From ENR-C587 sp942493235 (GTDB taxonomy: Bacteria; Bacteroidota; Ignavibacteria; Kapaibacteriales; UBA2268): a stretch of DNA of 64,000 bases. The position numbers and the translations under genes were made by a program. The notes beneath the pieces are model-generated. The model searched no databases. It saw only the letters and a list, made by a program, of their open reading frames with translations, and was not told the DNA's origin. This document shows, one piece after another, positions 60,832 to 64,000 of this stretch. The stretch is taken from assembly GCA_942493235.1 (NCBI GenBank), contig OW818676.1:2666001-2730000 (forward strand), read 5' to 3'. Numbering within the stretch: position 1 is the first letter of the stretch; each line of letters starts with the position of its first letter.

Positions 60832-62382
60832 TCATATCTTACCGTAATATTGTGCTCCTCTTATATTTTCATGATTCGGGGTTTGATATTCAATTTCATC
60901 TTCTAATGATATTTTATCATAATTGCTTGCCAAAATGTTTTTTATAGTCCTATAGTTATAACTGTTGAACTGTATCGCTCTGTTGCAGGCTCGGTTCAAT
61001 CGCTCGTAACCAACTTTCTTTCCATAACTTAATATGCCGATACAGGACTTATAAGCCTGTTCGGGATGCTTCTTAGAACTGAGTACTTCATTGATTACTG
61101 TTTCAGTTTCTGCTCCAATTGCTCTTGCCCAAGTAATGAACTTCTCAGGGCTCCATTGGCTGACAAATTGATGAGTGCTCGGTAAATGTTCGGCATTAGT
61201 CGTATATTGATATTTTCCGTAATTCCTTTGGTGATATGCGATTCGCTCTCCTTTGCAATAGATGGATAAGGCAGAGTTTGTGTATTGTATTTTCACTTTC
61301 TGCCCTATATAGCTGTAAGGAATACTATAATAATGCTCATCAACTCCGAACCATATATGAGAGTTTTTATAAACTGTTGCCTGAGAGTATCTCTTTATTT
61401 CATAGTTGATTATAGGTAATTCTTGTAGTTCTTGCTCTTCTATTTCTGTAAATAGTTCTCGTCGGCTATAGTCTTTATTTTGAAATTTAGTGTTGTTATG
61501 AATATCTAATTTTTCTAATATTCTTGTGTTTAAATCTTGAATCGAGAAAAATTGTTCATTTCTGAGTGTAGCAAATACTCTTGTATAGCTTATGTTAACT
61601 GCACTTTCTACCAATGCTTTATCTCTTGGCTTGTAACTCCTTGTCGGTAATATTGTTGTGTTATAGTGCTCAGAAAAATCAGCAAATATCATGTTTAACT
61701 CTGCTTCATATTTGCTTGCTTTAGTTACTGCGGCTTTTAAATTGTCGGGAACTATTGCCAATGGTACACCACCAAAATAGCGGAGGGCATTCTCTACTGC
61801 TTTAATAAAATGCTCTGTTTTCTGGCTCGGGACTGCCTCTATATAGGTTAATTGGCTTGCTCCTAATATTGCTATAAATACTTCAACTTCAATTACTTCC
61901 GATGTCGCTTTATTTACATACTGTAACTTCTTACCTGTAAAATCCACATACATTTTGTCGCCGGATTTGTGCTCTAAGTGCATTGTTACTTCATTGGCTT
62001 TTAACCAATTTTTATAATGTTGGCAATATTGTGTGTAATTATATCCATCTGGATGCCTGATTTTATACTCTGACCACAATAACTGCTTTGTTACTCCCGT
62101 TCGCTTTAACTCCTTTTCTATTTCGGGGCATTGCTCTAATAATATTTGAAAGCGGTCTTTACTTGGTAATTCTTGATTTCTCATCAGTATTTCAAGCTCT
62201 CCTTCACTCTTTTGCTTGATTGTGTCGTAATCTATACCTATTGATTTATATAGCAATACGTATTTTGTTACGCATTTTCGGGATATGCCTAATAGCATGC
62301 ATATTTCACGATAGCTTTTACCATCATTATGAAGTTTAATGATTTGTTTGATATTGTACATTTCTAAACCTTTGTTTGCCAT
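60832..62382 (-). CDS. istA: IS21-family transposase IstA
   Basis: A 516-residue DDE transposase. The N-terminal helix-turn-helix is at about 17-42 (LHNDGKSYREICMLLGISRK). The catalytic triad is Asp-147 in MYVDFTGKK, Asp-213 in VPDNLKAAV and Glu-259 in KALVESAVN. The frame is intact with no stop, so the element is probably active. Confidence 0.95.
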   Translation of the reverse strand: MANKGLEMYNIKQIIKLHNDGKSYREICMLLGISRKCVTKYVLLYKSIGIDYDTIKQKSEGELEILMRNQELPSKDRFQILLEQCPEIEKELKRTGVTKQLLWSEYKIRHPDGYNYTQYCQHYKNWLKANEVTMHLEHKSGDKMYVDFTGKKLQYVNKATSEVIEVEVFIAILGASQLTYIEAVPSQKTEHFIKAVENALRYFGGVPLAIVPDNLKAAVTKASKYEAELNMIFADFSEHYNTTILPTRSYKPRDKALVESAVNISYTRVFATLRNEQFFSIQDLNTRILEKLDIHNNTKFQNKDYSRRELFTEIEEQELQELPIINYEIKRYSQATVYKNSHIWFGVDEHYYSIPYSYIGQKVKIQYTNSALSIYCKGERIAYHQRNYGKYQYTTNAEHLPSTHQFVSQWSPEKFITWARAIGAETETVINEVLSSKKHPEQAYKSCIGILSYGKKVGYERLNRACNRAIQFNSYNYRTIKNILASNYDKISLEDEIEYQTPNHENIRGAQYYGKI

Positions 62383-62467
62383 TTACTGCTCAATTATTAG
62401 TTGCAAAACTAATTATCTTCACAGCTAAATAAATTCCAATTATTTATTCTTTTGGCTGGCTTAGAAG

Positions 62468-62584
62468 TGGTAACCTTTCACCGAAATGAATGGTAACCTT
62501 TCACCGAAATGGGTGGTAACCTTTCACCGAAATGGGTGGTAACCTTTCACCGAAATGGGTGGTAACCTTTGAGCGAAATATCCA
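62468..62584. repeat. Five tandem 23-25-bp units at the IS21 right end
   Basis: TGGTAACCTTTCACCGAAAT followed by GAA or GGG repeats four times at exactly 23-bp spacing (62468, 62491, 62514, 62537). A fifth unit ends TTTGAGCGAAATATCCA. These are transposase binding sites; they mimic a short CRISPR array in periodicity but have no spacers. Confidence 0.9.
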
Positions 62585-62877
62585 ATTAATAGTTCGCTTT
62601 CAAAAGATAGTTTTTCCCAATTCCCGTTAAATTCATTCCAAATATCTTCTTCTAATTTACTTCCATTGACTAAGCCTAATATTCATTGTTTTTTAAGCTC
62701 AGGGACTAATCGCCCAAAATTGCCTATCTTCATATTTAAGGCAGAAGGTGAACGCCCAATAATATTTGCATACTTAATTATTGTAGGATTAGTTTTACTA
62801 CTGCTTTTAAATGGTACTTTATAATAAACATTAAAAGCAATAATAGTTTCTTAGCGGTTCCAATTATTTTTTGCCAT
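62585..62877 (-). pseudogene. N-terminal part of an HNH-endonuclease-type gene, disrupted
   Basis: The minus-strand frame from ATG 62877 reads MAKNNWNR, a stop in place of a Glu codon, then ETIIAFNVYYKVPFKSSSK, then KYANIIGRSPSALNMKIGNF, a second stop, then LVNGSKLEEDIWNEFNGNW and KLSFESELLI, after which the IS interrupts it. This is the conserved N-terminus of a family of putative HNH restriction-type endonucleases (SREETIIAF, IGRSPSALNMKIGNFGR). Two in-frame stops and two insertions make it non-functional. Its far side continues at 59810-59867. Confidence 0.8.
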
Positions 62878-63157
62878 TTTTATTTTCTATTATATCAAGA
62901 AAATCAACACAGTAATCTCCAAGTACATCATCTAATAATTTCTTTGTAAAATCAGAACTTCCAGTTAATATTTGCGAAAACACTTCTATCCTATCATCAG
63001 TTGATAGTTGATTTAACAACTCATCATTTCTGAAGAAATTCATAAAATCATCTCTTGTAAATTCTTGATTTGTATATATCATATTTAACAATTTATAAAA
63101 ATAGAAACTTAACAATAATATATTAAAAAATACAAATAGAAAATATATTTCCCTCAA
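62864..63157 (-). CDS. Small acidic protein, hypothetical
   Basis: A frame of 97 codons. The first 25 residues (MREIYFLFVFFNILLLSFYF) are hydrophobic; the likely start may instead be ATG 63082, giving a 72-residue soluble acidic protein, MIYTNQEFTRDDFMNFFRND and so on. It ends just inside the ATG region of the HNH pseudogene, overlapping it by 14 bases, so it may be the upstream gene of the same lost operon. I do not recognise the family. Confidence 0.5.
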   Translation of the reverse strand: MREIYFLFVFFNILLLSFYFYKLLNMIYTNQEFTRDDFMNFFRNDELLNQLSTDDRIEVFSQILTGSSDFTKKLLDDVLGDYCVDFLDIIENKNGKK

Positions 63158-63163
63158 AAAAAA

Positions 63164-63195
63164 AAACCTCTCTTAACCATTGTCAAGAGAGGTTT
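63164..63195 (-). terminator. Terminator of the oxidoreductase operon
   Basis: Stem AAACCTCTCTT/AAGAGAGGTTT with a ten-base loop, 22 bases after the stop of the gamma-subunit gene on the minus strand, followed there by a long T-run. Confidence 0.9.
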
Positions 63196-63216
63196 TAATA
63201 TCAAATACAAAAGAGA

Positions 63217-63756
63217 TTAGTCTTTTACGAAAGTCATACCGATTTTAATTGCTTGCTCGTTTAGAGGAATCAATTTATGGTGTCTCTCTGGTAAAGCTTT
63301 ATATAAAGCTTTAACTAATGTTTCGTAAGGAACGGTTTTGCGAGCTTTCAAGAAAGCACCCAAAATAATCATATTTAAAACTTTCATGTTTTTCAATTTG
63401 AGAGCTTCTTCACTACCGGGTACGCAAATAATAGTTATGTCTTTGCGGGTAGGAGGATTAAGTACGCTTGCACTATCATAGATAATAGTACCGCCTACTT
63501 TTACTCTTGATTCAAATTTATCAACTGAAGGCTGGTTTAGAGCTACAGCAGTATCAAACATAGAAATGATAGGGGAGCTAATCGGTTTGTCCGAAACTAT
63601 AGTTATACAATTAGCAGTACCGCCTCTCATTTCAGGACCATAAGATGGCATCCAGCAAACTTCTTTGCCTTCAATCATTCCGGCATAAGCGAGCATCATA
63701 CCCATAGAGAGAACGCCTTGTCCTCCAAATCCTGCGAAAATTGCTTCTTCTGTCAT
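63217..63756 (-). CDS. 2-oxoacid:ferredoxin oxidoreductase, gamma subunit
   Basis: A 179-residue gamma subunit of the 2-oxoglutarate or pyruvate:ferredoxin oxidoreductase family (KorC/PorG type). Motifs: GFGGQGVLSMGMMLAYAGM (about 8-26), SYGPEMRGGTANCITIVSDKPISSP (about 38-62), and FESRVKVGGTIIYD. With the alpha and beta subunits it oxidises a 2-oxoacid to the acyl-CoA and reduces ferredoxin. Its start is one base after the beta-subunit stop, so they are in one operon. Which 2-oxoacid is used cannot be told here. Confidence 0.93.
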   Translation of the reverse strand: MTEEAIFAGFGGQGVLSMGMMLAYAGMIEGKEVCWMPSYGPEMRGGTANCITIVSDKPISSPIISMFDTAVALNQPSVDKFESRVKVGGTIIYDSASVLNPPTRKDITIICVPGSEEALKLKNMKVLNMIILGAFLKARKTVPYETLVKALYKALPERHHKLIPLNEQAIKIGMTFVKD

Positions 63757-63757
63757 A

Positions 63758-64000
63758 TTACTTTACCTCCGGAACTTTAATGTCACCAAGCGGATAGAAA
63801 GGAATCATCTTTTCTTCCACGAATTTATTAGCATCAAGAGCACTTATTTTCAAATTAGAAGGACAGTTAGAAACTATCTCAACTAAGCAGTATCCCAAAC
63901 CTTTTTTCTGATATTCGATAGCATTTTTAATTGCTTTTTTAGCTTTACGAACATTAGAAGGAGTGTGAACTGACTGACGAGTAACATACGCTACGCCGGG
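63758..64000 (-). CDS. 2-oxoacid:ferredoxin oxidoreductase, beta subunit (partial, C-terminus)
   Basis: The frame read on the minus strand from the window edge to the stop at 63758-63760 gives 80 residues: VAYVTRQSVHTPSNVRKAKK, AIKNAIEYQKKGLGYCLVEI, VSNCPSNLKISALDA, and a final KMIPFYPLGDIKVPEVK. This is the C-terminal part of the thiamine-diphosphate beta subunit (KorB type), identified from the KGLGYCLVEIVSNCP block and the FYPLGDIK end. The cofactor-binding part is outside the window. The operon continues upstream. Confidence 0.88.
   Translation of the reverse strand, partial: PGVAYVTRQSVHTPSNVRKAKKAIKNAIEYQKKGLGYCLVEIVSNCPSNLKISALDANKFVEEKMIPFYPLGDIKVPEVK

Larger units (their letters stand above)
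59868..62584. mobile_element. IS21-family insertion sequence, intact (2717 bp)
   Basis: A complete element bounded by TG and CA. The left end TGTCCATTTCGGACAAAGG matches the complement of the right end, TGGATATTTCGCTCAAAGG. It carries istA and istB on the minus strand, as in IS21. The ends contain several copies of TGGTAACCTTT or TGGTACCCTTT: two on the left (59868-59915) and five 23-25-bp units on the right (62468-62584), the multiple binding sites for the transposase. The 8-bp target duplication ATTAATAG is perfect, implying recent insertion. Confidence 0.95.

Noticed and set aside
62468..62584. Regular 23-bp direct repeats resembling a small CRISPR array
   Set aside because: The repeats are contiguous with no spacers and form the multiple binding sites of the IS21 right end, matching the left end in inverted form.
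1..64000. tRNA and rRNA genes
   Set aside because: I looked through the longer intergenic stretches for cloverleaf arms, the GGTTCGAAT-type T arm and rRNA strings and recognised none. A covariance-model scan would be decisive.

Overview
The window is AT-rich chromosomal DNA from a bacterium of the Bacteroidota/Ignavibacteria/Kapabacteria (FCB) group. The lineage call rests on a secreted GH44 enzyme with a type IX secretion-like C-terminal tail, a GH92 mannosidase operon, an LptD/LolB-like outer-membrane pair, and a clear Bacteroidetes-type promoter (TTTG, 21-nt spacer, TATTTTTG) at 38730-38762. The exact lineage cannot be fixed from the window; a Kapabacteria- or Ignavibacteria-like organism is my best guess. 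Most of the window is ordinary core genome. I see no tRNA, rRNA or CRISPR array.

Layout. 0-4 kb: truncated response regulator, murG, a cation:proton antiporter. 4.2-9.4 kb: a tight three-gene sugar operon (MFS sugar transporter, ROK sugar kinase, GH92 alpha-mannosidase). 9.5-13.4 kb, minus strand: nadC, nadA, a LolD-like ABC ATPase, and a LysM protein with a small lipoprotein. 14.3-17.8 kb: CheW, glutamate dehydrogenase, a TonB-like protein. 18.2-23.3 kb: an accessory island. 23.4-34.8 kb: an Rrf2 regulator and a divergent ferredoxin-like protein, then on the minus strand lipoproteins, panB, GH44, tyrS, lptD and a LolB-like lipoprotein. 35-46.6 kb, plus strand: a PTPS-family gene, folE, rnhB, pyrC, a DUF6580-like membrane protein, a Memo-AMMECR1 fusion, cca, gyrB, xseB, suhB and dapF. 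46.7-59.3 kb: recQ, three uncharacterised envelope genes, a 940-residue PD40/Cys-rich/OmpA-like protein, a DUF5618-like protein, pckA, and a flotillin/NfeD pair. 59.5-62.9 kb: an intact IS21-family element with an 8-bp target duplication, sitting in a decayed HNH-nuclease gene that also carries a MITE. The end holds the gamma and partial beta subunits of a 2-oxoacid:ferredoxin oxidoreductase.

The most unusual part is 18.6-23.3 kb. Four fragments of the end of one Hint (intein-like, pretoxin) domain alternate with three toxin-antitoxin-type gene pairs: PIN/VapC, RelE/ParE-like, and DUF4160/DUF2442. The last fragment runs into a short unrelated tail after the VLVHN cleavage-type motif. Directly downstream, a roughly 760-bp segment carrying the end of a small secreted YD-repeat protein plus a 173-residue lipoprotein is tandemly duplicated at a period of 1028 bp. 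I read this as the wreck of a polymorphic-toxin cassette array that has collected toxin-antitoxin pairs.

Three families of dispersed non-coding repeats also appear: a 293/294-bp element with terminal inverted repeats (two copies), short palindromes followed by AACATCGGTA, and a 130-bp element with GAGGCTGTC ends built around a GAATCC-type inverted repeat (four copies).
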